Shown here piece by piece: positions 18,567 through 30,932 of a stretch of 64,000 bases of DNA. The stretch comes from Micrococcaceae bacterium Sec5.7 (GTDB taxonomy: Bacteria; Actinomycetota; Actinomycetes; Actinomycetales; Micrococcaceae). A model generated the notes under the pieces. That model saw only the letters and a list, made by a program, of their open reading frames with translations. It was not told the origin of the DNA and searched no databases. The translations under genes and the position numbers were made by a program. Location: positions 620,001-684,000 of the forward strand of contig CP144169.1 in NCBI GenBank assembly GCA_039636785.1, in the 5' to 3' direction. The first letter of the stretch is position 1. Each line of letters starts with the position of its first letter.

Positions 18567-18917
18567 ATGCACAACGCTTGTCCGCTCAGCGCATTGGCTC
18601 CCGGGGACGCCCTTCGACTGGATACATCCCCGCCGATTGCCGTATTCCACACCGAAGACGGCGAACTCTTTGCCCTCGACGACACCTGCACCCACCAGGA
18701 CGCTTCTTTGGCGGATGGCTGGGTTGAAGGATGCGAGGTGGAATGCCCCTTGCACGCATCGAAGTTCAATCTGCGCACCGGCGCAGTTGACGCACCGCCG
18801 GCAAAGCTTCCGGTCCGCGTCCACCAAGTAGTTGTTGTGGACGGCAACATCATGGTCAAAGAGTCCGAAGATGCACCCAATCTGCCTCCCGGCCTGACCG
18901 TCAATGGCCATGTCTAG
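18567..18917 (+). CDS. Rieske-type [2Fe-2S] ferredoxin
   Basis: A 116-residue ferredoxin of the BphF/NirD-like type. Cluster ligands are C41-x-H43 (DDTCTHQDASLADG) and C60-x2-H63 (CEVECPLHASKF). It would shuttle electrons from the FAD reductase to the gbcA-like oxygenase, both encoded divergently. GAGG lies 8 bases before the ATG. It heads the plus-strand run with purU and dmg. Confidence 0.9.
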   Translation: MHNACPLSALAPGDALRLDTSPPIAVFHTEDGELFALDDTCTHQDASLADGWVEGCEVECPLHASKFNLRTGAVDAPPAKLPVRVHQVVVVDGNIMVKESEDAPNLPPGLTVNGHV

Positions 18918-18998
18918 GCCCTCCGGCACGTTGGGACACCTCACCACTGAACAAGTCCTTCCACGCAACACGTCATTCCAAGCAACGAGGTGAAGATC

Positions 18999-19976
18999 TT
19001 GACCATTCAACTGAGCAACGAGCTCCGGGCAGTTGCAGGTTCTCCTGAGGCGTCGGCTCCAGCCGTGGACACAACCGGACGGACCGCATCACCGTTTGTC
19101 CTGACCGTGGCCTGCCCCGAACGCCCTGGGATTGTCCACGCCGTGTCCAGCTTTCTGGCCGGGCGCGGTTTTGATATTTCAGAGCACCAGCAGTTCGATG
19201 ACCACGTCAGCGGCACGCTTTTCCTGCGTACCGCCTTCACGGGTGCCCGTGGCGTCAGCGCAGACTCCGCCACAGCTCTGAACGGCCCCGTGGCATCCAG
19301 CACGGCGGATTCCCTCGCTGCGGACTTCGCCGGAGTGGCGCGTGAGTTCGGGATGTCGTTCCGCTTCCATGACGATCGCCCGCAGCGTGTGTTGGTGATG
19401 GTTTCCAAGTTCGGGCACTGTCTCAACGATCTGATCTTCCGCTGGCGCGCCGGCAGCCTGGGCGCGGACATCGTCGCCGTCGTCTCCAACCATGAGGACC
19501 TGCGGCCCATGGCGGAAGCCGCCGGTCTGCCGTTCATCCATGTGCCCGTCACGGCGCAGGGCAAACCGGACGCCGAGCGCCGGATGCTGGAACTCGTCGA
19601 CGAATACCAGGCGGACCTGGTGGTCCTGGCACGCTACATGCAGGTGCTTTCGGACGAACTGTGTGGCGCCCTGCGCGCGCGTGCCATCAACATCCACCAC
19701 TCATTCCTGCCGGGGTTCAAAGGCGCCAAACCCTACCACCAGGCGTACGAGCGCGGCGTCAAGCTCGTGGGTGCCACCGCGCATTACGTCACGGCGGAGC
19801 TCGACGAAGGTCCCATCATCGAGCAGGAGGTGTTCCGCGTGGACCACGGAGTGGATCCCGAGTCACTGGTCACGGCGGGCCGCGACGCCGAGGCCATTGC
19901 ACTCTCCCGCGCCGTGAAGTGGCATTGCCAGCACCGGGTCCTGCTCAACAACTCGCGCACCGTCGTCTTCCGCTAG
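18999..19976 (+). CDS. purU: Formyltetrahydrofolate deformylase (copy 2)
   Basis: A 325-residue PurU paralogue of the 5330-6265 gene. It has an ACT domain (LTVACPERPGIVHAVSSFL), VSKFGHCLNDLIFRW, the catalytic block INIHHSFLPGFKGAKPYHQ and ELDEGPIIEQE. The preferred start is a TTG at 18999 with GAGGTGA 5 bases upstream; a GTG at 18990 is in frame but overlaps that site. The longer N-terminus and an insertion after the ACT region separate it from copy 1. It lies directly upstream of dmg, the enzyme producing methylene-THF, suggesting dedicated folate recycling. Confidence 0.93.
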   Translation: MTIQLSNELRAVAGSPEASAPAVDTTGRTASPFVLTVACPERPGIVHAVSSFLAGRGFDISEHQQFDDHVSGTLFLRTAFTGARGVSADSATALNGPVASSTADSLAADFAGVAREFGMSFRFHDDRPQRVLVMVSKFGHCLNDLIFRWRAGSLGADIVAVVSNHEDLRPMAEAAGLPFIHVPVTAQGKPDAERRMLELVDEYQADLVVLARYMQVLSDELCGALRARAINIHHSFLPGFKGAKPYHQAYERGVKLVGATAHYVTAELDEGPIIEQEVFRVDHGVDPESLVTAGRDAEAIALSRAVKWHCQHRVLLNNSRTVVFR

Positions 19977-20014
19977 AGCGCCGGCTTATCCAACGCCGGC
20001 ACGCCCAACACCCC

Positions 20015-22568
<2,554 letters not shown>

Positions 22569-22577
22569 CCACCATCC

Positions 22578-22590
22578 GTGTGAATCACAC
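22578..22590. promoter_or_regulatory. Short palindrome GTGTGAATCACAC between dmg and betA
   Basis: A perfect inverted repeat (GTGTGA / TCACAC around a single A) 40 bases before betA. The TGTGA...TCACA halves recall CRP/GlxR sites, but the spacing is far too short for the standard TGTGA-N6-TCACA, so a different regulator or a chance palindrome is possible. Confidence 0.3.
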
Positions 22591-22629
22591 AGTGACATTT
22601 CAAGACCACGTCCAAGGAGACCTTGAACC

Positions 22630-24381
22630 ATGACGAACGAAAGCTACGACTACGTGATTGTAGGCGGGGGCAGCGCCGGATCGGTCCTGGCCGACCGCCT
22701 GAGTGCCGACGGCACCCACACGGTGCTGGTCCTTGAAGCGGGCCGCAGCGACTATCCCTGGGATCTGTTCATTCAGATGCCGGCGGCCCTCACTTTCCCC
22801 AGCGGCAACAGGTTCTACGACTGGCAGTACCGCTCAGATCCGGAACCCCACATGAAGGGCCGGAGGATCGCCCATGCCCGTGGCAAGGTGCTTGGCGGGT
22901 CCAGCTCCATCAACGGAATGATCTTCCAGCGGGGCAACCCCCTGGATTATGAGCGCTGGGGAGCGGACGCAGGCATGGCAACGTGGGACTTCGCCCATTG
23001 CCTCCCGTATTTCAACCGCATGGAAAACGCCCTGGCCGCCGATCCTGCCGATGAGCTGCGCGGACATGACGGCCCGTTGGTGCTGGAGCGGGGCCCGGCC
23101 CGCAATCCCCTGTTCCAGGCGTTTTTCCGGGCAGCCACAGAGGCCGGCTACACCCGGACCGACGACGTCAACGGATACCGGCAGGAGGGCTTTGGCCCCT
23201 TCGACCGCAATGTCCACAAGGGGCAGCGCCTCTCGGCGTCACGCGCCTACCTCAGGCCGCACCGTGACCGCAGCAACCTCACGGTCCGCACCCGCGCGCA
23301 TGTCACTCGAATCAACTTCAACGGCACCGTGGCCACCGGGGTCAGCTACCGCAGGAACGGCCGGCTCCGCACCGTGGACGCCAAAGAGGTGGTTCTCTGC
23401 GGCGGCGCCATCAACACCCCACAGCTCCTGCAGCTGTCAGGCGTGGGCAACCCGGCGCACCTGAAGTCCCTGGGCATCCAGCCTGTTGTTGATCTGCCCG
23501 GCGTCGGTGAAAACCTGCAGGATCACTTGGAGGTCTATGTGCAGCACGCCTGCACGCAGCCGGTCTCCATGCAGCCGAACCTGAGCCTCTGGCGCTATCC
23601 CCTGATCGGGTTGCAGTGGCTGCTGGGCCGCACCGGCCCCGCTGCTACCAACCATTTTGAAGGAGGAGGGTTTGTCCGCTCCAATGAGGACGTTGAGTAC
23701 CCGAATCTGATGTTCCATTTCCTTCCCGTGGCAGTCCGGTATGACGGGCAAAAGGCCGCGGCAAAGCACGGCTACCAGGTCCATATCGGTCCCATGTATT
23801 CGGATGCCAGGGGAAGCATCAAAATCACCTCGACGGATCCGGCAGTGCACCCGTCGATGCTGTTCAACTATCTGTCCACTGACCAGGACAAGCGTGAGTG
23901 GGTCGAAGCGATCCGCATTACGCGCGACATCCTGGAGCAATCCGCCATGGCCCCGTTCAACGGCGGGGAACTTTCCCCGGGCCGCGCCGTCCAGACCGAC
24001 GCCGAGATTCTGGAATGGGTGGCACGGGACGCGGAAACCGCCCTTCACCCATCCTGCACAGCGAAAATGGGGCCGGCATCGGATCCGATGGCGGTGGTTG
24101 ACCCGCTCACCATGAAGGTGCACGGCACCTCCGGGCTGCGGGTGGCCGACGCCTCGGCCATGCCATACGTGACCAACGGCAACATCTACGCCCCGGTCAT
24201 GATGCTTGCAGAGAAGGCAGCAGACCTGATTCTCGGCCAGGACCCGCTCGCTCCTGTGGCTGCGGATTTCTATCGGCACGGCACAAGCCAGCTGGCCGGG
24301 GCCATGCATCAGGAAACCGTCATGCATCAGGAAACGCCGCAGGCGCAATCAACAGCACCACGGAACCGGAGAGAATCATGA
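22630..24381 (+). CDS. betA: Choline dehydrogenase (GMC oxidoreductase)
   Basis: A 583-residue GMC-family flavoenzyme. FAD motif [17 protein letters not shown] at the N-terminus, GMC signature [17 protein letters not shown], and the C-terminal catalytic region [15 protein letters not shown] followed by [12 protein letters not shown]. It oxidises choline to betaine aldehyde. AAGGAG precedes the ATG. The C-terminus carries a duplicated MHQET segment from a 15-base direct repeat (24303-24317 and 24321-24335). The stop overlaps betB (ATGA). Confidence 0.93.
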   Translation: MTNESYDYVIVGGGSAGSVLADRLSADGTHTVLVLEAGRSDYPWDLFIQMPAALTFPSGNRFYDWQYRSDPEPHMKGRRIAHARGKVLGGSSSINGMIFQRGNPLDYERWGADAGMATWDFAHCLPYFNRMENALAADPADELRGHDGPLVLERGPARNPLFQAFFRAATEAGYTRTDDVNGYRQEGFGPFDRNVHKGQRLSASRAYLRPHRDRSNLTVRTRAHVTRINFNGTVATGVSYRRNGRLRTVDAKEVVLCGGAINTPQLLQLSGVGNPAHLKSLGIQPVVDLPGVGENLQDHLEVYVQHACTQPVSMQPNLSLWRYPLIGLQWLLGRTGPAATNHFEGGGFVRSNEDVEYPNLMFHFLPVAVRYDGQKAAAKHGYQVHIGPMYSDARGSIKITSTDPAVHPSMLFNYLSTDQDKREWVEAIRITRDILEQSAMAPFNGGELSPGRAVQTDAEILEWVARDAETALHPSCTAKMGPASDPMAVVDPLTMKVHGTSGLRVADASAMPYVTNGNIYAPVMMLAEKAADLILGQDPLAPVAADFYRHGTSQLAGAMHQETVMHQETPQAQSTAPRNRRES

Positions 24382-25907
24382 ACAGCGTGCAACTTGCCGA
24401 AAGCCAGGTCGGGCTGGTCCGCGGCGCCTATCTGGACGGCGGGTGGGCGCAGTCGGCGGGCGGAAATATCCGGGTCATCACGTGCCCGGCGGACGGGACA
24501 CATGTAGCTGACATTGCCGAATGCATCGCAGCCGATGCCGAAGCGGCGGTCGACAGCGCACGCCGGGCGTTCGATGACGGCGGCTGGCCGGCAAGCAGCG
24601 AAAAGGAGCGGGGACGGATCCTGCTGCGCACTGCCGACCTGCTGGAACGCGACAAAGCGGTCTATGCGAAGGCTGAGGCCCTGGATACCGGGAAGCGGTA
24701 CGTCGAAGCGGAATACGACATCGACGACGTCGTAGCCTGCTTCCGGTACTACGGCGGCATTGCCGGCACGGATGCCGGACGGGTCATCGACACGGGGGTC
24801 CCCGGGGCAATCAGCCGGATCATTCACGTCCCGGTCGGAGTCTGCGGCCTGATCACACCATGGAACTACCCGCTCCTTCAGGCCTCATGGAAGGTTGCGC
24901 CGGCCCTGCTGGCGGGGAACACCTTTGTCCTCAAGCCCAGTGAGCTGACGCCGTCGACTTCCATCCTGCTGATGGACACGCTGCGCGAGGCAGGGGTTCC
25001 GGCCGGCGTCGCCAATCTTGTGACCGGTTCCGGCCCGGAAGTCGGTGCCGTCCTGAGCTCTGACCCACGGGTGGATCTGGTGTCCTTCACCGGCGGGCTG
25101 GCAACGGGCAAACGCATCATGGCAACCGCTGCCTCCACAGTGAAACGCGTTGCGCTCGAGCTCGGAGGCAAGAACCCGAACATTGTGTTTGCCGACTCCG
25201 ACCGGGAAGCCGCCATTGACAACGCCCTGACAGCGGTCTTCCTGCATTCCGGCCAGGTCTGCTCCGCTGGTACGCGGCTCATCGTCGAAGAGTCGATCCA
25301 CGATGAGTTTGTCACGGAGCTCGCCCGGCGCGCACAGAAAATCCGCCTCGGCGGCCCGTTTGATGACCGGGCGCAGACAGGTCCCCTGATCTCGTCCGCC
25401 CACCGCAGCAAGGTGCACGCTTACGTTCAGGCCGGTATCGCCGAAGGAGCACGGCTGCTGTGCGGCGGGTTCATTCCGGACGCTGCGCCTCTGGCCCAGG
25501 GCAGCTACTACCCTCCCACCATCCTCGACGGCTGCCACAGCGCGATGAGCGTGGTGCAGGAAGAGTCCTTCGGACCGGTACTGACCGTGGAGACTTTCAC
25601 TACCGAACAGGAGGCCATACGGCTGGCCAATGACACGATTTATGGCCTGGCGGGGGCTGTGTGGACAGGCGACGCGTCGCGTGCCCAGCGGGTGGCGCAG
25701 GCACTGCGCCACGGAACTGTCTGGATTAACGACTACCACCCCTATGTTCCGCAGGCGGAATGGGGCGGCTTCGGCCAGTCCGGCAACGGCCGGGAACTGG
25801 GCATACAGGGCCTTGCGGAATACCGCGAGACCAAACATATCTGGCAGAACATCAACCCCGGGCCCAGCCACTGGTTCGAGCCTTCAGCGGCAGGAGAGCA
25901 GCCATGA
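24378..25907 (+). CDS. betB: Betaine aldehyde dehydrogenase
   Basis: A 509-residue NAD(P)-dependent aldehyde dehydrogenase. It shows [18 protein letters not shown], the glutamate-bearing [12 protein letters not shown] and the nucleophile Cys in [11 protein letters not shown]. It converts betaine aldehyde to glycine betaine. It overlaps betA and the ABC ATPase gene by 4 bases each (ATGA), so choline oxidation and transport are one translational unit. Confidence 0.93.
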   Translation: MNSVQLAESQVGLVRGAYLDGGWAQSAGGNIRVITCPADGTHVADIAECIAADAEAAVDSARRAFDDGGWPASSEKERGRILLRTADLLERDKAVYAKAEALDTGKRYVEAEYDIDDVVACFRYYGGIAGTDAGRVIDTGVPGAISRIIHVPVGVCGLITPWNYPLLQASWKVAPALLAGNTFVLKPSELTPSTSILLMDTLREAGVPAGVANLVTGSGPEVGAVLSSDPRVDLVSFTGGLATGKRIMATAASTVKRVALELGGKNPNIVFADSDREAAIDNALTAVFLHSGQVCSAGTRLIVEESIHDEFVTELARRAQKIRLGGPFDDRAQTGPLISSAHRSKVHAYVQAGIAEGARLLCGGFIPDAAPLAQGSYYPPTILDGCHSAMSVVQEESFGPVLTVETFTTEQEAIRLANDTIYGLAGAVWTGDASRAQRVAQALRHGTVWINDYHPYVPQAEWGGFGQSGNGRELGIQGLAEYRETKHIWQNINPGPSHWFEPSAAGEQP

Positions 25908-26941
25908 ACAAGCCCGAAATATCAGTGCGGAATCTCTGGAAGGTCTTTGGGCCCGGCGGTGAAAAGATACCGAATGATCCCGAGCTCTGCGGGTTGAACT
26001 CGGCCGAGCTGCTGGAACGTACCGGCTGCGTGGCCGCGGTCAGGAATATGAATTTCGACGTCGCCAAGGGCGAAGTGTTCGTCGTCATGGGACTGTCCGG
26101 TTCCGGGAAGTCGACTCTGGTCCGGTGTCTGACCCGTCTGATTGAACCGACGTCGGGTCAGGTCCTGGTGGATGGCAAGGACGTCCTGCAGGCAGGCACC
26201 GCCGAACTGCGCGAGCTGCGCCGGCGCAAGATGTCCATGGTGTTTCAGCATTTCGGCCTCCTCCCGCACCGCACCGTTCTGGACAACGTTTCCTACGGCC
26301 TGCAGATCCGGGGAGCGGCCAAGAACGAGCGATACGCAAGATCACGCGAAATCATCGACCTGGTGGGGCTCACGGGTTACGAACGGCATTTCCCCGACCA
26401 GCTTTCGGGCGGTATGCAGCAGCGCGTCGGCCTGGGCCGGGCCCTCGCCGGAGACCCGGACACCATCCTGTTTGACGAACCGTTCTCCGCCTTGGATCCG
26501 TTGATCCGCCGCGATATGCAGGCAGAAGTCATCCGGCTGCACAAAGAGATGGGGAAGACCATGGTCTTTGTCACCCACGACCTGTCCGAGGCGCTCAAAC
26601 TGGGCGACCGCATCCTGATCATGCGCAACGGCGAGACGGTCCAATGTGGCACGGGCGACGACCTGGTCGGATCACCGGCAGACGACTACATTGCGGATTT
26701 CGTATCCGAAGTCCCGCGCGCCGACGTCCTGACACTGAAATGGATTACCGGACCGGTGGCGCCAGCAGCCCCCGCAGATGCTCCCGTCCTTTCTTCCACG
26801 ATGATCATCCGCGACGCCATTCCGACAGTGATGCATTCCTCGTGTGCGGTGATGGTAGCGGACGACGCCGGAAGGATCCTGGGCCAGATCGACCGCGACA
26901 GCATCCTGTCAGTCCTCCGCAGCCGGGAAGTTGCGGCCTGA
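25904..26941 (+). CDS. Glycine betaine/choline ABC transporter ATPase (ProV/OpuAA type)
   Basis: A 345-residue ATPase with Walker [10 protein letters not shown], signature [15 protein letters not shown], Walker [14 protein letters not shown] and switch-region [15 protein letters not shown]. The N-terminal insert ([23 protein letters not shown]) is typical of quaternary-amine transporters of the ProV family. The C-terminal region (about 285-345) resembles a single, shortened CBS-like domain ([22 protein letters not shown]). It is co-translated with betB and the permease. Substrate choice between choline and betaine is from context. Confidence 0.9.
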   Translation: MNKPEISVRNLWKVFGPGGEKIPNDPELCGLNSAELLERTGCVAAVRNMNFDVAKGEVFVVMGLSGSGKSTLVRCLTRLIEPTSGQVLVDGKDVLQAGTAELRELRRRKMSMVFQHFGLLPHRTVLDNVSYGLQIRGAAKNERYARSREIIDLVGLTGYERHFPDQLSGGMQQRVGLGRALAGDPDTILFDEPFSALDPLIRRDMQAEVIRLHKEMGKTMVFVTHDLSEALKLGDRILIMRNGETVQCGTGDDLVGSPADDYIADFVSEVPRADVLTLKWITGPVAPAAPADAPVLSSTMIIRDAIPTVMHSSCAVMVADDAGRILGQIDRDSILSVLRSREVAA

Positions 26942-28974
26942 TGTCCACCATCGTTCGCGACAGATCCGTGCTACGGACAGACACCGTCACCGCTCCGGAG
27001 CCCCGCCGCCGGCTGAGCCGGCGCACCTGGCTGCTGCTGGGAGCCGCCGTTCTCTGGCTGCTGGGCTTCCTGTTCCTCCGCGGCACCGGCACGTTGGCGC
27101 TGCCAGCCTCCGAGCTGACAGAACTGCACCGCAGCCTCAACCAGTTCAACGCCTGGGTCGCAGCAAACCGCAGCGACAACCCCGTCTTCCTCTACCTGCT
27201 CACGCCCCTCCGGGCCGCCGTCGATGCCGTGGCCAACTTCTTCGTCGTCATTTTTGCCGCCAGTCCCACAGGCCTTCGGTTGCCGGAAGTGGGTTGGCTG
27301 GGAACGGTTGCGTTGCTGAGCTGGGTCGCCTTCGCCGTCGGCAATGTCCGCGTGGCAGTGCTGACCGCAGCCGTGTTCGTATTCTTCGGCCTGCAGGGCC
27401 TGTTCGTTGAAGCCGCGTACACCTTCGCCCTCGTCATCACGGCTGTCCTGTTGACGCTGATGATCGGCATTCCCCTGGGTGTGCTGGCCGGAATCAGCAA
27501 ACGCGTCGCAAGGGTGATCACTCCCGTCCTGGACTTCATGCAGACACTGCCCACCTTTGTCTATCTGGCTCCGCTGGCGCTGATCTTCCTGATCGGTCCG
27601 GCGTCTGCCGTCATCGCCACCGTCATCTACGCGGCGCCTCCGGTGATCCGGCTGACGGCGCACGGCATCAGGAGCATCCCGGAGGACACCCGGGAAGCCT
27701 CGGACTCGCTGGGAACCACCGGCTGGCAGCGGCTGTGCACGCTGCAGCTGCCGATGGCCCGGCGAACCGTCGTGATGGGCATCAACCAGAGCACCATGGC
27801 GGCACTGTCCATGGTGACAATCGCAGCCCTGATCGCAGCTCCGGGACTGGGCCAGATAGTCATTCGCGCCCTGCAGTCACTGGACGTCGGCACGGCCGTA
27901 AACGCCGGACTGTCGATAGTTTTGCTGGCCATTGTCCTGGACCGGGTCACAACAGCGGCCAGCCGGCGGGCGGAACCCGGGGCGCGCCAAGGAAGCAGGA
28001 TGTCCCACCGGACCCGGCTGATCGTTCTCGCTATCACCCTTGCCCTGACGGCCGTGCTGGTGCAATTGTCGCGGACGGTGCTCTGGGCGGCGGCTTTTCC
28101 GAAAAACCTCAGCATAGGCCCGGCCGTTGTCGACGGAGTCACTGCTGCCAGCGAGTGGCTGCAGACCCATCTGTTCTTCTTCACCGTGTCATTCCGCGAG
28201 GCCGTCACCGTCGGAATTCTCAACCCTTTTCAAGCGCTGCTCACCGAAACACCGTTTTTCATCCTGGTTGCCGTCATAGCGATCGCTGCCTATGCGATCG
28301 GCAGTTGGAAACTGGCCGCACTGACCACGTCCTGCCTGGCTCTGATCATTTACCTGGGTTTGTGGAGCGACGCCATGGTGACCTTGGCGGGCACTTTGGT
28401 GGCCGCCGTCGTCGTGATTGTCCTGGGCATTGTCTTCGGCGTGGCGATGGGCAGATCCAACAGGGTGGACCAGGCCATGCGGCCAATGCTTGATGCCGCC
28501 CAGACGTTGCCTGCCTTTGTCTATTTGGTTCCTTTTCTCGGGCTGTTTGGAGCGACGCGCTTCACTGCCATCGTCGCGGGCATCATCTATGCAGCCCCCG
28601 TGGCTATTAAGATCACGGCCGACGGCATTGCCGGAATTTCCCCGACGGTGGTGGAGGCAGCCGTGTCCAGCGGTTCAACCCCCTGGCAGGTCATCACCAA
28701 GGTCCAGCTCCCCATGGCCCGGCAATCACTTGCTCTGGCGGCCAACCAGGGCCTGATTTACGTCCTCGCCATGGTGGTAGTCGGTGCGCTGGTGGGCGCC
28801 GGCGGACTTGGCTACGACGTCGTCGCAGGATTTGTTCAAAGCTCACTCTTCGGCAAAGGCCTCGCGGCCGGCCTGGCCATCGTCTTTCTGGGCATCTTGC
28901 TGGACCGCATGACCCAGGCGGCCGCCGCCACACCTGTCAGGAAACCGCCTGCCGGAATACCGGCTTCAACGTAA
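26941..28974 (+). CDS. Double-length glycine betaine/choline ABC permease (two ProW-like units fused)
   Basis: A 677-residue membrane protein containing two permease units in one chain. Each has its own EAA-type cytoplasmic loop: GIRSIPEDTREASDSLGTTG...LQLPMARR in the first half and GIAGISPTVVEAAVSSGSTPW...VQLPMARQ in the second. The halves are preceded by similar motifs DFMQTLPTFVYLAPLAL and DAAQTLPAFVYLVPFLG. Standard ProW is about half this size and forms dimers, so this chain could supply both halves of the pore. The start overlaps the ATPase stop by one base (TGATG). Confidence 0.9.
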   Translation: MSTIVRDRSVLRTDTVTAPEPRRRLSRRTWLLLGAAVLWLLGFLFLRGTGTLALPASELTELHRSLNQFNAWVAANRSDNPVFLYLLTPLRAAVDAVANFFVVIFAASPTGLRLPEVGWLGTVALLSWVAFAVGNVRVAVLTAAVFVFFGLQGLFVEAAYTFALVITAVLLTLMIGIPLGVLAGISKRVARVITPVLDFMQTLPTFVYLAPLALIFLIGPASAVIATVIYAAPPVIRLTAHGIRSIPEDTREASDSLGTTGWQRLCTLQLPMARRTVVMGINQSTMAALSMVTIAALIAAPGLGQIVIRALQSLDVGTAVNAGLSIVLLAIVLDRVTTAASRRAEPGARQGSRMSHRTRLIVLAITLALTAVLVQLSRTVLWAAAFPKNLSIGPAVVDGVTAASEWLQTHLFFFTVSFREAVTVGILNPFQALLTETPFFILVAVIAIAAYAIGSWKLAALTTSCLALIIYLGLWSDAMVTLAGTLVAAVVVIVLGIVFGVAMGRSNRVDQAMRPMLDAAQTLPAFVYLVPFLGLFGATRFTAIVAGIIYAAPVAIKITADGIAGISPTVVEAAVSSGSTPWQVITKVQLPMARQSLALAANQGLIYVLAMVVVGALVGAGGLGYDVVAGFVQSSLFGKGLAAGLAIVFLGILLDRMTQAAAATPVRKPPAGIPAST

Positions 28975-29038
28975 CAGCCCTGACGGATCACCGTACCGGT
29001 CCGCAGGAACACCCGTCCCACAACAAGGAGATCGAACC

Positions 29039-30013
29039 ATGTCAAAATCTGCACTGTTGCTTAAACGTACTATCCCCAGGGCCGCAGCAGCCGTGGCCGC
29101 CGCCTTGGTACTTGGCGGCTGCGGCGGCGCATCGGTCAATCAGGTGGAAGCTGCAGGCTCCGCGGGCCCGGCGTGCGGGACCGTTAATGTGGCGCTGAAC
29201 GCCTGGGTGGGCTATACCGCCAACGCTGCCGTGTACAGCTATGTGGCGAAGGACAAACTCGGCTGCACCGTGGTCCAGAAGGACCTTTCGGAACAGATCT
29301 CCTGGCAGGGTTTCGGGTCCGGCGAAGTGGACGTCATCATCGAAAACTGGGGCCACGACGACTTGGCCAAGCAGTACATTACGGACCAGGCGGTGGCCGT
29401 CGATGCCGGTCCCACCGGCAACGAGGGCCACATCGGCTGGTACGTGGCACCGTGGATGGCGGCAAAATACCCCGACATCACGGACGGGAAGAACCTGAAC
29501 AAGTACGCGGAACTGCTGAAAACGTCCGAGTCCGGAGGCAAGGGACAGGTGCTGGACGGCGATCCGGCGTTCGTCACCAACGACGAGGCCCTGGTAAAGA
29601 ATCTCGACCTCAACTACAAGGTGGTGTTTTCGGGTTCGGAGGCGGCACTGATCCAGTCGTTCCGTTCCGCTGAAAAGAACAAGACGCCGCTGCTGGGATA
29701 TTTCTATGAACCGCAGTGGTTCCTTTCCGAGGTCCCGCTGGCCAAGGTCAACCTTCCGAAGTGGACCCAGGGCTGCGACGCTGATCCGGAGAAAGTTGCG
29801 TGTGACTACCCGGTGTACACGCTGAACAAAATCGTCTCGAAGAAGTTCGCGGACAGCGGCTCACCGGCCGCGCAGCTGGCGAAGTCATTCAAGTGGACCA
29901 ACGAAGACCAGAACTCAGTGGCTACGGACATTCAGGCCGGCATGAAGCCTGAAGCGGCAGCCAAAAAATGGGTCGACGCCCATTCCCAGGTGGTCGATTC
30001 CTGGCTTAAGTAG
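29039..30013 (+). CDS. Glycine betaine/choline-binding lipoprotein (OpuAC/ProX type)
   Basis: A 324-residue substrate-binding protein with a lipoprotein signal peptide ending LGGC (lipidated C28). Trp-rich segments NAWVGYTANAA, ENWGHDD, GHIGWYVAPWMA and EPQWFL fit the aromatic cage that holds trimethylammonium ligands in this family. AAGGAG lies shortly before the ATG. It is the last gene of the bet/transport operon and is followed by a hairpin. Confidence 0.93.
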   Translation: MSKSALLLKRTIPRAAAAVAAALVLGGCGGASVNQVEAAGSAGPACGTVNVALNAWVGYTANAAVYSYVAKDKLGCTVVQKDLSEQISWQGFGSGEVDVIIENWGHDDLAKQYITDQAVAVDAGPTGNEGHIGWYVAPWMAAKYPDITDGKNLNKYAELLKTSESGGKGQVLDGDPAFVTNDEALVKNLDLNYKVVFSGSEAALIQSFRSAEKNKTPLLGYFYEPQWFLSEVPLAKVNLPKWTQGCDADPEKVACDYPVYTLNKIVSKKFADSGSPAAQLAKSFKWTNEDQNSVATDIQAGMKPEAAAKKWVDAHSQVVDSWLK

Positions 30014-30021
30014 CTTCCGAA

Positions 30022-30077
30022 GCCGTCAGGCCGGGCACCGCAGCTGGGGGACAAGCTGGAGTGCACGGCCTGGCGGC
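30022..30077 (+). terminator. Long hairpin after the binding-protein gene
   Basis: GCCGTCAGGCCG (30022-30033) pairs with CGGCCTGGCGGC (30066-30077) with one G-T wobble, and an inner CAGCT/AGCTG stem can form within the loop. It begins 9 bases after the stop and is followed by CATGTTCTCTTT, so it probably ends the bet-transport transcript. Confidence 0.55.
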
Positions 30078-30325
30078 CATGTTCTCTTTAATGCGCATTT
30101 TCTCGAGGTCTTGGGGTCGTATGGTCTTGATGGGCAAAACGGCGTGCTCCTTGCCTGTCTAATCATGAGTCCCGGCCGCGAATACTCATGGAGAAGTATC
30201 GTTGAGGTGTCCGGCCGTCAAGGGAGGCCACCAATGATCGGCATGACCAGACCCGTTCTGGGCATCAAAGGGTCGGGTAGGAACCTCAGGGTACGGGTGG
30301 CCCCGCCCCGGACCCGCTGGCAACC

Positions 30326-30538
30326 GTGCGGGAGTGCTGCCGGGCCGCAACAGCCGTGGATAAGGCGATGGGAGAGGCCATCCGGGAGGCAGTCTCGGCC
30401 GGTCGCAGCTGGGCAGAAGTGGGTGATGCATTGACCACAACTGAAGCCGAATCAGCAAGCGACGTCATAGAAGCATATGCGGCGGCCCGCGAGTCCTCGT
30501 GGAGGCAGTTTTGGGGTCTCAACGGAACTTCGGGTTAG
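30326..30538 (+). CDS. Small hypothetical protein, possibly a gene remnant
   Basis: A 70-residue frame opening at GTG. The segment AVDKAMGEAIREAVSAGRSWAEVGDAL resembles the short helical putative DNA-binding proteins common in actinobacteria, in which GRSWAEIGxALG precedes a helix-turn-helix, but the continuation TTTEAESASDVIEAYA has diverged. In-frame coding resemblance seems to begin slightly upstream (DPLATVREC) without an ATG, and no good ribosome site is visible. It may be a decaying gene. Confidence 0.4.
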   Translation: MRECCRAATAVDKAMGEAIREAVSAGRSWAEVGDALTTTEAESASDVIEAYAAARESSWRQFWGLNGTSG

Positions 30539-30618
30539 TCCAGCCCGGACCGGAAGCCCTCACGCCAGCTTGAGTAGGATGGCTGCCACCCAAGCGCCCG
30601 TCTGGCTTTGGTGTTCGA
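30535..30618 (-). pseudogene. C-terminal remnant of an NAD-dependent epimerase/dehydratase
   Basis: The minus strand encodes NTKARRALGWQPSYSSWREG followed by FRSGLD and a stop. This is the characteristic C-terminus of extended short-chain epimerases (NxKARxxLGWxPxYxxWxxGF). The frame is closed by a stop about 10 codons upstream and no Rossmann domain is present, so only the tail survives. Bases 30619-30932 show nothing recognisable. Confidence 0.5.
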
Positions 30619-30932
30619 AGATCCGCCTGATCATGGGGCCGCTGTATTGCGTGATACACGATGGACGCTAAGGCACCTGATGCTCGAAAGACAGTTGTTC
30701 GTCGGTGCCTTGTGACCACGTGCCTAGGGCCCGGCGACTGGCTTTGAGGATCGCCAAAGCGAAAGGCCGGCTGAAGGACAAGCAGCCACAGCTCTCCGCG
30801 CCGCAGCAACGCCATCTCGTGCAGCTGCACCACGCCGGCGAGCATAGCCAAGCTGAGCTTTTGCTGAACTCTTCACCGTGGCACGGTGGGCCGTGTACCA
30901 GACCGGCCAACGACCGGACGGTGGACCAAGGG

